Positions 35,257 to 43,919 of a DNA stretch of 64,000 bases are shown piece by piece. Position 1 is the first letter of the stretch. Each line of letters begins with the position of its first letter. The DNA is from CAUZIR01 sp034421295 (GTDB lineage: Bacteria > Chloroflexota > Dehalococcoidia > Lucifugimonadales > UBA2962). Below the pieces are notes generated by a model, which saw only the letters and a program-made list of their open reading frames with translations, was not told the DNA's origin and searched no databases. The stretch lies in assembly GCA_034421295.1 (NCBI GenBank), contig DAOUKM010000019.1, positions 62,001 to 126,000 of the forward strand, given 5' to 3'. A program made the position numbers and the translations under genes.

Positions 35257-36758
35257 ACAACTTCGCGCTGCTGCTTCCAGAGTTCCTGGTGACCGCGGTT
35301 GGATTCGCCGTCCTCTCCGCCGACCTGTTGCTTCCGCGGCGCAAGAAACACCTCCTGGCCTACCTTGCTGTCCTAGGGCTCGGGGGCGTTATGGCATTCA
35401 GCCTTATATACCTGTGGGGCAGAGTCGACTCGCTCTACGGGGGCCTGATACGCATCGACGGTTACGCTCTGTTCTTCAAGGCCTTCTTCTTAGTGCTGGG
35501 CGGCCTGCTGATACTGGCCTCGGTGGACTATGTTCGTCGCCACCTGTCTCATGCCGGGGAGTATTACGGAATCCTGGTGCTCACGGTCGTGGCGATGATG
35601 CTGCTGGCCGCATCAGGCGAGTTGCTGACGGCCTACATAGCCCTGGAGCTACTCAGCTTTGGCCTGTACGTCCTGGTCGCGTACGACCGCTACAATCCAA
35701 AATCCAACGAAGCGGGCACAAAGTACATCATCCTGGGGGCCCTCTCCTCGGCGATCCTGCTATACGGCATCAGCCAGGTGTATGGCCTGTTGGGCACCAC
35801 CCGCTTTGACGAGATGGCCACGGCCCTGGCCTCTTTGGACGGCATGAGCCCGGGTCTGCTGCTCGGGATCGTCATGATAATCGCGGGCCTGGGCTTTAAG
35901 GTTGCTGCAGTGCCCTTTCACATGTGGGCGCCCGACGCCTACGAGGGAGCGCCCACGCCGATTACGGCCCACCTTGCGGTCGGCTCCAAGGCGGCAGCTT
36001 TCGCGCTGGTCCTGAGGTTTTTCTCCGAGGCGCTGATGCCCACGGTGGAGAGCTGGCAGATCCTGCTTCTGGTATTGGCCGCGCTGACGATGACCGTTGG
36101 AAATCTCCTGGCGCTGGTGCAAGGCAACGTCAAGCGGCTACTGGCTTACTCGTCGATCGGCCACGTCGGCTACCTTCTCATGGGCATTGCGGCCTTGGCC
36201 GGGATAAACGAGCGGGGAGACGTCGACACCTCAATAGCGCGTCTCGTTGCCAACGGCATCATCCTGCACCTGGTCGCCTATGCGGTCACAAGTATCGCGG
36301 CCTTTTTGTCTATCACTGCGCTATACAAGACAGCGGGACGGGAGGATATTCCGGGTCTGGCAGGTGCCGCGAAAAGATCGCCGGTGGTGGCCATGATCTT
36401 CGCGGCTTCGGTCTTCTCGCTGGCGGGCCTGCCGATCTTCGCGGGATTCGTCAGCAAGTTCTACCTGTTCAACGCCGCAGCCGCCCAGGGACTGCTCTGG
36501 CTGGTGGGACTTGCGATCTTCATGAGCCTGGTCTCTCTCTACTACTACCTGCAGGTAGTCCGTCAGATGTACATCGAGGAGCCGGCCGAGCCTGGGCCCA
36601 TACGACCGACGAAGGTGACCCTGGGAACTCTGGGGCTCCTGCTGGCTGCGATGGTCCTGATTGGCGTCTACCCGGCGCCGCTGCTTGAGGCGATTCACTA
36701 CGCCTCGGGAACCATCTTCCCGGCCGCCCAGAGCGGCCATCTGGTGGCTGCACCCTAG
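35253..36758 (+). CDS. nuoN: NADH-quinone oxidoreductase subunit N
   Basis: 501 residues, 14 predicted helices, last gene of the operon. YIALELLSFGLYVLVAYDR, AVPFHMWAPDAYEGAPTPIT, LAYSSIGHVGYLLMGIAAL and LAGLPIFAGFVSKFYLF match NuoN. Start ATG overlaps the nuoM stop. An intrinsic terminator follows 30 bases after the stop. Confidence 0.96.
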   Translation: MNNFALLLPEFLVTAVGFAVLSADLLLPRRKKHLLAYLAVLGLGGVMAFSLIYLWGRVDSLYGGLIRIDGYALFFKAFFLVLGGLLILASVDYVRRHLSHAGEYYGILVLTVVAMMLLAASGELLTAYIALELLSFGLYVLVAYDRYNPKSNEAGTKYIILGALSSAILLYGISQVYGLLGTTRFDEMATALASLDGMSPGLLLGIVMIIAGLGFKVAAVPFHMWAPDAYEGAPTPITAHLAVGSKAAAFALVLRFFSEALMPTVESWQILLLVLAALTMTVGNLLALVQGNVKRLLAYSSIGHVGYLLMGIAALAGINERGDVDTSIARLVANGIILHLVAYAVTSIAAFLSITALYKTAGREDIPGLAGAAKRSPVVAMIFAASVFSLAGLPIFAGFVSKFYLFNAAAAQGLLWLVGLAIFMSLVSLYYYLQVVRQMYIEEPAEPGPIRPTKVTLGTLGLLLAAMVLIGVYPAPLLEAIHYASGTIFPAAQSGHLVAAP

Positions 36759-36787
36759 TCCCACCTCCCCGGTTAAGATATAGAGTG

Positions 36788-36816
36788 GCCCGCGAGCGAT
36801 CCTCGTGGGCTGTTTT
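36788..36816 (+). terminator. Intrinsic terminator of the nuo operon
   Basis: Nine-bp stem GCCCGCGAG / CTCGTGGGC (36788-36796 with 36802-36810, one G-T pair), five-base loop, then TGTTTT. It lies 30 bases after the nuoN stop. A TAAGAT just before it may be the promoter of the next gene, in which case the hairpin would also sit in that gene's leader. Confidence 0.7.
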
Positions 36817-36861
36817 CGGCCCAGAAAACAGACAGGAACAACGGAGGATTGCACCATCCAA

Positions 36862-37593
36862 ATGAGACCGGATCTGGAGGAAACCGACGAAGGATTTGGA
36901 CGGGCGATGGTTGTTGTGGCGCACCCGGACGACGCCGAGTACGGCTGCTCCGGCACGGTGGCGCGCTGGTGCAGCGAGGGGTGGGCGGTCACCTACGTGC
37001 TGTGCACGGACGGCTCCAAAGGCACCGGCGACAGGGAGTTGAGCCCGCAGGAACTAAGCGCGATTCGCTACCGGGAGCAAAGGAACGCGGGCGAGGTGCT
37101 GGGTTTAAAGGACATCGAGTTCCTCGGCTATCCGGACAGCTACCTGGAGCCTACCCTTGCGCTGAGACGCGATATAGCCCGCGAGATCCGCAGGCACCGA
37201 CCCGGCGTGCTCATCTGTCCCTACCCGCTGAGGCACCTGGATGGTCCATTTCCGGGCAACCACCCTGACCATATCGCGGCCGGCGAAGCTGCAATGGCGG
37301 CCGTGTTCCCCACCGCTCGCGACCATCTGACGTTCCCCGAACTGCTCGAGGATGGGCTGGAGCCATGGGCGGTGCGGGAGGTCTGGGTGATGGGCCATCC
37401 GTCGCCCGACGTGTTCGTAGACATCTCCGATCACTTCGACACCTCCGTCAAAGCCCTGCTCGAACACTCCTCCCAGATGCCCTGGCCCAGCGACGAGGTC
37501 CGCACGCGCATGGCCGAGTGGAAGCGCGAGGCGGCCAAAGGCCGCGGCATTCAGTACGCCGAGTCCTTCAAGCGCATAAGTTACCGTTACTAA
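36862..37593 (+). CDS. PIG-L family deacetylase (LmbE-like)
   Basis: 243 residues. Zinc-dependent N-deacetylase fold. The zinc site is AHPDD near residue 18, followed by EYGCSGTVARW, and the distal His in FPGNHPDHIAAGEAA. Family substrates include GlcNAc-linked lipids, mycothiol and bacillithiol precursors; a glycosyl-thiol role cannot be shown here. The ATG at 36862 is preceded by GGAGG with a spacer of 14 bases, which is long; an ATC at 36856 has better spacing. The frame from 36805 would overlap the terminator region and is rejected. Confidence 0.88.
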   Translation: MRPDLEETDEGFGRAMVVVAHPDDAEYGCSGTVARWCSEGWAVTYVLCTDGSKGTGDRELSPQELSAIRYREQRNAGEVLGLKDIEFLGYPDSYLEPTLALRRDIAREIRRHRPGVLICPYPLRHLDGPFPGNHPDHIAAGEAAMAAVFPTARDHLTFPELLEDGLEPWAVREVWVMGHPSPDVFVDISDHFDTSVKALLEHSSQMPWPSDEVRTRMAEWKREAAKGRGIQYAESFKRISYRY

Positions 37594-37666
37594 GCCCGGC
37601 CCGGCTTATAGAAAGGCGGCCGGGCCAAGCTCTGTTAAGCGCTCTATCAAAGGCGAGGAGGGAGCC

Positions 37667-39073
37667 ATGAGCGACGACATAGTGTGGGCGGACGCGACCG
37701 AACTGGCCTACCGCATCCGGTCCAGGCAGATCTCACCCGTGGAGGTCCTGACGGTCCTAATGGACCGCATCGATACGGTCAATCCAGCGGTCAACGCGAT
37801 CGTGGTTCGCCCCGATGACGCATTCGACCGGGCAGCGGAGGCCGAAAGGGCGGTCACCGAAGGAAGACCTCTGGGCCCGCTTCACGGGGTGCCGTTCACG
37901 ATCAAGGACTGCATAGACACCGCGGGACTAAGGACCACAAGGGGCTCGCTTCTGTTCAAGGACCGCGTACCCGACCAGGATGCCACGGTCGTCACGAGGC
38001 TCAGGAGAGCCGGCGGCATCATGATCGGCAAGACGAACATGCCCGAGTTTGCACTCGACGCGGACAGCTCCAACCGGGTCTTCGGAACGACCAACAACCC
38101 CTGGAACTTCGACAGATCCGCGGGGGGTTCCAGCGGAGGGGAGGGCGCCGCCATCGCGGCCGGCCTCTCTCCGCTCGGCGTCGGCAGCGATGTTGGCGGG
38201 TCCATACGCATACCGGCGACCTTTAACGGTGTCGTGGGCCTTAAGGCGACGCACGGCCGGATCCCCCTGACCGGCCATTGGCCCGACATCTTGCTGGCCT
38301 CCATGCACGTGGGCCCGATGGCCCGCAGCGTTCGGGACATCGCCCTGTCGCTTTCGGTGACGGCCGGTGCGGACGGCTTAGACCCTTATGCCTCCAGCAT
38401 GGGTTCACCGGCAGTCGGCGATCTCAAAGCACCTCTGAGCGGCCTGCGGGTCGCATGGAGCCCGGAAGCGGGCTTCGCCCCGGTTGACAGGGAAGTACAG
38501 GCAGTCGTAATCGCCGCGGCCGCCCATCTGGCCGAGCTGGGGGCACAGGTGGAACGTTCGGAAATGGACTTTCTGAACAAGCACGACTACCAGGTCGAAC
38601 ACATCCACGCGTTCAACTTCGAGGCCGTGCCAGCCATCAAGAGGCTGGGAGAGGGTCGTTTCGACGAGCTTGCCCCGAGCACGATCTGGTTCGCGGAAGC
38701 GGGCATTCCCTCATGGGAACGTTACCTGAAGGCCCGATCCCGCATTGCAGAGCTCAAGACCGACACCGGGGAGTTCTTCCGCACCTATGACGCCATGCTG
38801 GCGCCCACCTCTCCGATGCCCGCGTTCCCACACGGCCGGTCGGATTACCCGGTAAACGGGCGCGCCGTGCCAAAGTTCCACGTGACCAAGACCACGTCGC
38901 CCTGGGACTACACGGGCTCGCCCGCGCTCTCGGTGCCTTTTGGCTGGACCGGTCAAGGTCTACCGATCGGCGTGCAGATCGTAGGTCGCAGGTTCGACGA
39001 GGCGACGGTCCTGCGCCTGGGTGCGGCCCTGGAGACCGGTGCCCTGGACCCTAGCCGCACTCCCCCGCTCTAG
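37667..39073 (+). CDS. Amidase (amidase signature family)
   Basis: 468 residues. Hydrolyses amides through a Ser-cisSer-Lys triad. The Lys is in GVPFTIKDCIDTAG, the Gly/Ser-rich signature is AGGSSGGEGAAIAAGLSP, and the nucleophile Ser is in GSDVGGSIRIPATFNGVVG. The C-terminal half has NMPEFALDADS-type substrate-loop residues and FGWTGQGLPIGVQIVG. GatA function is unlikely because gatB and gatC are absent. The ATG follows AGGAGGGAG. Upstream is a GC-rich inverted repeat, GCCCGGCC / GGCCGGGC at 37594-37601 and 37618-37625, without a T-run. Confidence 0.92.
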   Translation: MSDDIVWADATELAYRIRSRQISPVEVLTVLMDRIDTVNPAVNAIVVRPDDAFDRAAEAERAVTEGRPLGPLHGVPFTIKDCIDTAGLRTTRGSLLFKDRVPDQDATVVTRLRRAGGIMIGKTNMPEFALDADSSNRVFGTTNNPWNFDRSAGGSSGGEGAAIAAGLSPLGVGSDVGGSIRIPATFNGVVGLKATHGRIPLTGHWPDILLASMHVGPMARSVRDIALSLSVTAGADGLDPYASSMGSPAVGDLKAPLSGLRVAWSPEAGFAPVDREVQAVVIAAAAHLAELGAQVERSEMDFLNKHDYQVEHIHAFNFEAVPAIKRLGEGRFDELAPSTIWFAEAGIPSWERYLKARSRIAELKTDTGEFFRTYDAMLAPTSPMPAFPHGRSDYPVNGRAVPKFHVTKTTSPWDYTGSPALSVPFGWTGQGLPIGVQIVGRRFDEATVLRLGAALETGALDPSRTPPL

Positions 39074-39121
39074 CGCCCCGACGCAACATGGCTGTCGAGG
39101 CCGGGCCACAGGAGGATAGTG

Positions 39122-39625
39122 ATGGATATCTTCGTGCTGAGACACGGACGGGCCGGAAGCTGGAACCCTCTCAGATACCCGGACGACCGCCTCAGACCTC
39201 TGACGCGTGAGGGTCGGGCCAGGCTGAGCAGACAGGTCCCGGCTATGAAAGCGATCGGAGTCTGCCCCGAGGTGATCGTTTCAAGCCCGCTGATTCGTGC
39301 TCTGCAGACGGCACAGATCATCCACAAGGGTCTGGAGATTACGCGGCCTCTGGCTACATCGGAGACCCTGACGCCGGGAGCCGATCCCTACGACACATTG
39401 GAGGCGCTGGCAACGGACTACCCTTCAGCCGCCAGTGTAATGATCGTCGGACACGAGCCCCATCTAAGCGGCTTCACTTCCGTCGTCGTTGCCGGCTCGC
39501 AGGAGCCGATCATCAGGATCCGAAAGGGCGCCCTGTGCAAGGTTAACCTCCAGCCGTCAGCCTACGGGCACACCGGCTGGATCGAGTGGTCCCTGACCGC
39601 AGGACAGATGCTCAAGATGGCCTGA
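39122..39625 (+). CDS. sixA: Phosphohistidine phosphatase SixA-like
   Basis: 167 residues, histidine phosphatase superfamily. The catalytic motif LRHGRAG puts the phospho-accepting His at residue 8. VSSPLIRALQTAQII supplies the second Arg and VGHEPHLSGF the proton-donor His. The compact length and the missing helical cap match SixA, which dephosphorylates phosphohistidine in HPt domains or PTS components. AGGAGG precedes the ATG by six bases; a GTG one codon earlier is less likely. Convergent with the MFS gene. Confidence 0.88.
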   Translation: MDIFVLRHGRAGSWNPLRYPDDRLRPLTREGRARLSRQVPAMKAIGVCPEVIVSSPLIRALQTAQIIHKGLEITRPLATSETLTPGADPYDTLEALATDYPSAASVMIVGHEPHLSGFTSVVVAGSQEPIIRIRKGALCKVNLQPSAYGHTGWIEWSLTAGQMLKMA

Positions 39626-39668
39626 CTGTGAGCTCGCCCCTAGGCGGAGGCACAGATCGTTTGCCCGG

Positions 39669-41198
39669 TCAGCTGTGTCGCTGACCTGACCTGCCGGGGT
39701 GCAGGGGGCTCCTTTTGCGGATTCGGACCGGCACCAGGGAGACCAGGAGCCCGGCAGCCACTACCACCCCCCCGACAAAGAAGGCCTGCGTCATACCCCG
39801 GGTAAAGGCGTCCTTTATTCCTATGCCTCCCCCTTCTCTCACCGCATCCAGGCTGGGCTCGTAGCCCAGGCCTCCCATCGTGGCGGTAACGATCGCAGTT
39901 CCAATCGCGATGCTGCTGAGCGTTGCTGTATTGCGAGCCATGTTTATGAACGCCGTCACCACACCCTGTCCACCAGGCTTTACCACGCTGTAGATCGCGT
40001 TCTGGGCGGGCGAGAAGATGAAGCCCAGACCGAACCCCATCAGCAGCATCGTTGCGACCGTCCACCAAATGGGGCTATCCGGTGTAAGCCTTGTCAGCAT
40101 AGCCATTGAAGCCAGGCCGAGCGCCAGGCCAAAAGGCACGAAGCGCCTCCACCCCATGCGGTCTGACAGGTGTCCGACAATCGGTCCAGAGGTCAGGAAG
40201 GCTATCGGAACAGCCGATACCACCAGTCCGGAGAACAATGGCGTGAGTCCGGCAACGTCCTGCAAATAGAAGGGCAGGAGAAAAAATACGGCCGAATTCC
40301 CGAGCACCATCAGGAACATAGTCACCTGACCCACCAGAAAGGTGCCGTCTCGGAACAGCCCCAGCGGAAGCATGGGCTCGGCCGACCTTAACTCCCAGAC
40401 AATGAACCCCAGGACTATGGCGCCTACTGCAGCGAATCCTATGATCACCTCGGGCGACAACCAACCCAGCCGATTGCCACTGGATACCGTGAGCAGGAAC
40501 AAGACCAGGGCGGCCGTGGACAACGCGGCCCCGGGCCAGTCAAACGAGTTGAAGCGCGGCTTCCCGGCCCCTGATCCGCTCATCGCCCGGGGCCCGGCCA
40601 GGCGGCCGGAATCCGTCCGTGAAGAGCCGACGGGGCGAGGATCGGTCAGACCAAGTACACGCAGCGCCAGAAGCACGGAGACAGCCCCCACGGGACCGGC
40701 GAGATAGAGCATCGCCCTCCAGCCCAAGAGCGTCACGGCACCTCCTCCAATGACGGGGCCGGCAATCGCGCCCAGAGCAAGAACGCCCATGAACATCCCG
40801 AGTGCCTTTCCTCTCTCACCCGTGGGAAAGGCGGAGGTGATTATCGGGACGCTGGTGGCCTGAACCATGGCAGCTCCCACCCCTTGAAAGACCTTAAAGG
40901 CGATCAACGCATGCAGCGACGGGGTGGAGCCTGCAAGCAGAGCGCCCACCGTGAAGATGGCGACACCTGCCAGGTAAAGGCGCCTGTGTCCAGCGATATC
41001 GGCCAGGCGGCCCAGCGGAAGGAGCAGTGCGCCCACCGTGAGCAGATAGCCGAGAACCACCCACTGCACGTCCGGGATGGTGGCGCCGAAGTGATCGGCG
41101 ATCGGCGGGACGGCCTGATTCAGGCCGAACTCGTCCAGCAGGGTCATAAAGATGCCGGGCGCAACCGCGCCGAACACCACCCATTTGCGTGCGTTCAT
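39669..41198 (-). CDS. MFS transporter, DHA2 (14-helix drug:H+ antiporter) family
   Basis: 509 residues with about 14 predicted helices. N-terminal LLDEFGLNQAVPPIADHFG is an EmrB/QacA-like helix 1. Motif A is LGRLADIAGHRRLY between helices 2 and 3. The antiporter motif C is LALGAIAGPVIGGGAV in helix 5. It probably exports a hydrophobic compound using the proton gradient. A central hydrophilic loop (residues about 190-225) is Ser/Gly/Arg-rich. No regulator is adjacent. A second DHA2 gene lies at the right end of the window. Confidence 0.92.
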   Translation of the reverse strand: MNARKWVVFGAVAPGIFMTLLDEFGLNQAVPPIADHFGATIPDVQWVVLGYLLTVGALLLPLGRLADIAGHRRLYLAGVAIFTVGALLAGSTPSLHALIAFKVFQGVGAAMVQATSVPIITSAFPTGERGKALGMFMGVLALGAIAGPVIGGGAVTLLGWRAMLYLAGPVGAVSVLLALRVLGLTDPRPVGSSRTDSGRLAGPRAMSGSGAGKPRFNSFDWPGAALSTAALVLFLLTVSSGNRLGWLSPEVIIGFAAVGAIVLGFIVWELRSAEPMLPLGLFRDGTFLVGQVTMFLMVLGNSAVFFLLPFYLQDVAGLTPLFSGLVVSAVPIAFLTSGPIVGHLSDRMGWRRFVPFGLALGLASMAMLTRLTPDSPIWWTVATMLLMGFGLGFIFSPAQNAIYSVVKPGGQGVVTAFINMARNTATLSSIAIGTAIVTATMGGLGYEPSLDAVREGGGIGIKDAFTRGMTQAFFVGGVVVAAGLLVSLVPVRIRKRSPLHPGRSGQRHS

Positions 41199-41450
41199 AG
41201 GGGTTGCATGGGCTAAGGAGCCTCTACAGCCATCCGGGCACTATGCGGAATGGGGCGGTTCAGGCTCAAGAAGTGACTCATATGCCGCTGGTGATGTCAG
41301 GGTTGCCCGGCCGGAGCCCACGCCACCGAAGACGGCGCCTCTACGACATGGGAAGGGATTTAGATACGTGAGCATGGCCGCCTGGGTCAGTCCAACCGGG
41401 CGGTCCGCGGGACGGTAGCCACGACCCGCAGTTTCAACTCTCGGTCGAGA

Positions 41451-41741
41451 TCAGTGCACCAAGCTTGCCAGCCCCAAGAGGCCGTACAACGTGCCCAAGC
41501 CGACCGCCGTCCACACAGTGGTCCAGATGACCGCCGCCTTAACGGTCATGGCCAATTCAAAGGCGACGGCCCTCAGAACGGACGCTCCCGGCACTATCAG
41601 GGCTCCCTGGTGAAGGTGCCCGCGGTCGCGTCCCCGAAGGTTTCTGGTCCAAAAGCTGCCTTCACCCTTATCCTCCTCGGATAGGGCGGGCCAGGCCGGG
41701 AACAGGGGTCGATTCGGGTCGGGGTATCTCAGTCGCGCCAT
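41451..41741 (-). CDS. Small membrane protein of unknown function
   Basis: 96 residues from the ATG at 41741 (an upstream ATG at 41771 would add 10). The first half is polar with YPDPNRPLFPAWPAL; the second half is hydrophobic and likely forms one or two membrane helices (MTVKAAVIWTTVWTAVGLGTLYGLLGLASL). No family recognised. On this strand TATGAT ends nine bases before the ATG and CTGAGG touches it, so expression is plausible. The 250 bases between it and the MFS gene hold nothing I recognise. Confidence 0.55.
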   Translation of the reverse strand: MARLRYPDPNRPLFPAWPALSEEDKGEGSFWTRNLRGRDRGHLHQGALIVPGASVLRAVAFELAMTVKAAVIWTTVWTAVGLGTLYGLLGLASLVH

Positions 41742-41771
41742 CCTCAGGGAATCATAACACTGGCTCCTCAC

Positions 41772-42081
41772 CGCCTAGCGGTGACGGTGGGTCACCCGAA
41801 CGTGCGGCCAACGCCTGCCGGCCCACCTGCCAACTCTCGGGTCGAGTTCTCGGTCCACCCGCCCTCTACACTATGGACCCTGGCCGTCTCTCGCATTACT
41901 GTTACATACTTGCTGACGCTGAGAGGGTCGACGCGGAAACATCCTGACCATGATGATGTTTAGGGCCGGCTGTAGTGTTGGCAGCGCACCGCCGTGGCCA
42001 CGGCCAGCGCCACAGTGTCGACCACTAAGCTGCAGACTTGCCTATCGAGGCAGCGAGAGTTTCTGACCTATTCTTGGACGC
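41772..42081. other. Intergenic region with two inverted repeats upstream of the ion channel
   Basis: No gene supported. TCACCGC-CTA-GCGGTGA is a perfect 7-bp inverted repeat at 41768-41784. AAACATC (41937-41943) and GATGTTT (41955-41961) form a second one with an 11-base loop. TATTCT at 42069-42074, seven bases before the TTG at 42082, is a possible -10 for a leaderless channel transcript. The repeats could be operators; nothing shows what binds. Confidence 0.4.
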
Positions 42082-42909
42082 TTGGATATGAGAGAGGCCG
42101 TCGACCGGATAACGCGCTCCGCCACCTTCGAATACTCCATCATCGCCCTCATACTGGCGAACGGCGCCCTGCTTGGAATCGAGACCTCCAGAACCCTGGC
42201 AGAGGATTATTCCGAATGGCTGAACCTAGGCCAGCAGATCATCCTTGCCGTGTTCATTGCCGAAGCCGCGCTCAAGATGTTCGCCGTCTCGCCACACATC
42301 GACCGCTACTTCCGAGACGGCTGGAACATCTTCGACTTCACCGTGATCATCCTCGCCGTCATTCCGGCCGTAGGCGGTTTCGCCGTCATAGCCCGGACGG
42401 CCCGCCTTCTGCGCGTGATGCGACTGATATCCACGGTGCCCGAGTTGAGGTTGATCGTCGCCACGCTCGTGCGCTCGATACCGAGCATGCTGCACATCGT
42501 GGCCCTGATGGGCCTGGTGGTCTACGTCTACGCCATCATCGGCTACCAGCTGTTTCATGAGCACGACCCGGCTCACTGGCGCAACCTTGGCATATCGCTG
42601 TTGACCTTGTTCCAGGTGATCACGCTGGAGGAATGGGCCAGCATCATGCAAACAGCGATGGAGGCTCACCCGCTGGCCTGGATGTACTTTGTCACCTTCG
42701 TCGTACTGGCCACCTTTGTGGTCATCAACCTGTTCATCGCAGTGGTAATCAACAATCTCGACGAAGCCAAGAAAAAGCGCCTAGAGGAACTAGAGAGACC
42801 TCAATCACGGGACCAGCTGCTCCGTGAACTGCGCGCCACTCAACGGTCGTTAAGAAGGTTGGAGGATCAGCTGGAGCGCCGCCCAAGTCCCCCGGACCAG
42901 CAGGACTGA
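42082..42909 (+). CDS. Bacterial voltage-gated cation channel (NaChBac/ion_trans family)
   Basis: 275 residues, six transmembrane helices, acting as a homotetramer in the cytoplasmic membrane. S4 carries four regularly spaced arginines in ARTARLLRVMRLI. The pore loop reads FQVITLEEWASIMQ with the filter TLEEWA at residues 181-186. NaChBac-type sodium channels have TLESWA or TLESWS, so the third filter residue is Glu instead of Ser. After S6 (FVVINLFIAVVINNL) comes a Lys/Glu/Arg-rich C-terminal coiled coil as in BacNav channels. The start is TTG 42082 or ATG 42088. Confidence 0.9.
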   Translation: MDMREAVDRITRSATFEYSIIALILANGALLGIETSRTLAEDYSEWLNLGQQIILAVFIAEAALKMFAVSPHIDRYFRDGWNIFDFTVIILAVIPAVGGFAVIARTARLLRVMRLISTVPELRLIVATLVRSIPSMLHIVALMGLVVYVYAIIGYQLFHEHDPAHWRNLGISLLTLFQVITLEEWASIMQTAMEAHPLAWMYFVTFVVLATFVVINLFIAVVINNLDEAKKKRLEELERPQSRDQLLRELRATQRSLRRLEDQLERRPSPPDQQD

Positions 42910-42953
42910 GGCCGCTGAACCGGCCCCCACAGCACCGGCCGAAATCGGCGGGC

Positions 42954-43856
42954 CTAGGATTGCGACGCGATCGTGGTCTTGGCGAGTCCCTCTATGAAAT
43001 TGGCGATGCTTGAGTGGTCGTTCTCGGCCTTGCCCTCGTTGACCAGGGAGCCCACCATCTGCTGAACGAGCGCGGTCACGGGCAGTGGCACCGACAACTC
43101 GCCAGCGGTCAGAAGGGCGTTCCTCAGGTCCTTCTGGTGGAGCCGGATCCGAAACCCCGGGGCGAAGTTGCCGGAGATCATCATCGGTCCTTTGGCGTTA
43201 AGCACGTTGCTTCCGGCCAGACCCCCCCTTATGGCATCGAACACCTTCTGGGGATCCAGTCCCGCCTTCTTCGCCAGCACAAGTGCCTCCCCCACCGCCT
43301 CTATGTTTGCGGCGACGATGATCTGGTTTGCAAGCTTGGTCGTGTTTCCCGCACCGTAGTCACCGCACAGCACCCAGCTTTTTCCCATCGCTTCAAACAG
43401 TGGCGACGCCCTATCAAACGCCTCCTGTCGCCCCCCGACCATGATCGCCAGGTCACCGGAGACGGCCATTGGCTCCCCTCCGCTAACGGGCGCGTCGAGG
43501 AAATCAACTCCCTTGCCCTCGCATGCCCTGGCGATCCTCTGGGACACGGCGGGGGCTATCGAACTCATGTCGACGATCAACGATCCCGGACTCGACCCCT
43601 CCAGCACACCATCGGGTCCGAGAATGACCAGCTCGGAGTCCGGCCCATCGGGCAGCATGGTCACGACGGCATCGGCACCCGAGGCCGCCGCTGATGACGA
43701 GCCGACCGCAGTCGCACCGTGAGAAGCTACTTCATCTACCGGCGGGCGGGACCGACTATGGACCATGAGTTCAAAGCCCGCCTCAATGAGATTCTTGGCC
43801 ATCGACTTACCCATGATGCCCAGGCCCACGAATCCGACTCTCTTAATGTTAGGCAA
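42954..43856 (-). CDS. NAD(P)-dependent beta-hydroxyacid dehydrogenase (tartronate semialdehyde reductase / 3-hydroxyisobutyrate dehydrogenase family)
   Basis: 300 residues. The N-terminal Rossmann motif is VGFVGLGIMGKSMAKNL. The substrate-binding signature is DAPVSGGEPMAVSGDLAIMVGG, and the catalytic Lys is in GAGNTTKLANQIIVA. The C terminus has RLHQKDLRNALL, seen in GarR/GlxR-like reductases and 3-hydroxyisobutyrate dehydrogenases. Which hydroxyacid is used cannot be settled. It is divergent from a D-2-hydroxyacid dehydrogenase across a 63-base gap that holds a clear promoter for the other gene. Confidence 0.9.
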   Translation of the reverse strand: MPNIKRVGFVGLGIMGKSMAKNLIEAGFELMVHSRSRPPVDEVASHGATAVGSSSAAASGADAVVTMLPDGPDSELVILGPDGVLEGSSPGSLIVDMSSIAPAVSQRIARACEGKGVDFLDAPVSGGEPMAVSGDLAIMVGGRQEAFDRASPLFEAMGKSWVLCGDYGAGNTTKLANQIIVAANIEAVGEALVLAKKAGLDPQKVFDAIRGGLAGSNVLNAKGPMMISGNFAPGFRIRLHQKDLRNALLTAGELSVPLPVTALVQQMVGSLVNEGKAENDHSSIANFIEGLAKTTIASQS

Positions 43857-43885
43857 GTTTCACACTCCTGTTGGGAAGGCGTTTG

Positions 43886-43919
43886 TTGACTGCAATTCGG
43901 GCCAGATTATAGTAGACCC
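43886..43919 (+). promoter_or_regulatory. Leaderless-type promoter of the D-hydroxyacid dehydrogenase gene
   Basis: TTGACT at 43886-43891, a 16-base spacer, TATAGT at 43908-43913, then six bases to the ATG at 43920. The transcript should start at or next to the A of ATG, leaving no room for a Shine-Dalgarno sequence. Confidence 0.75.
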
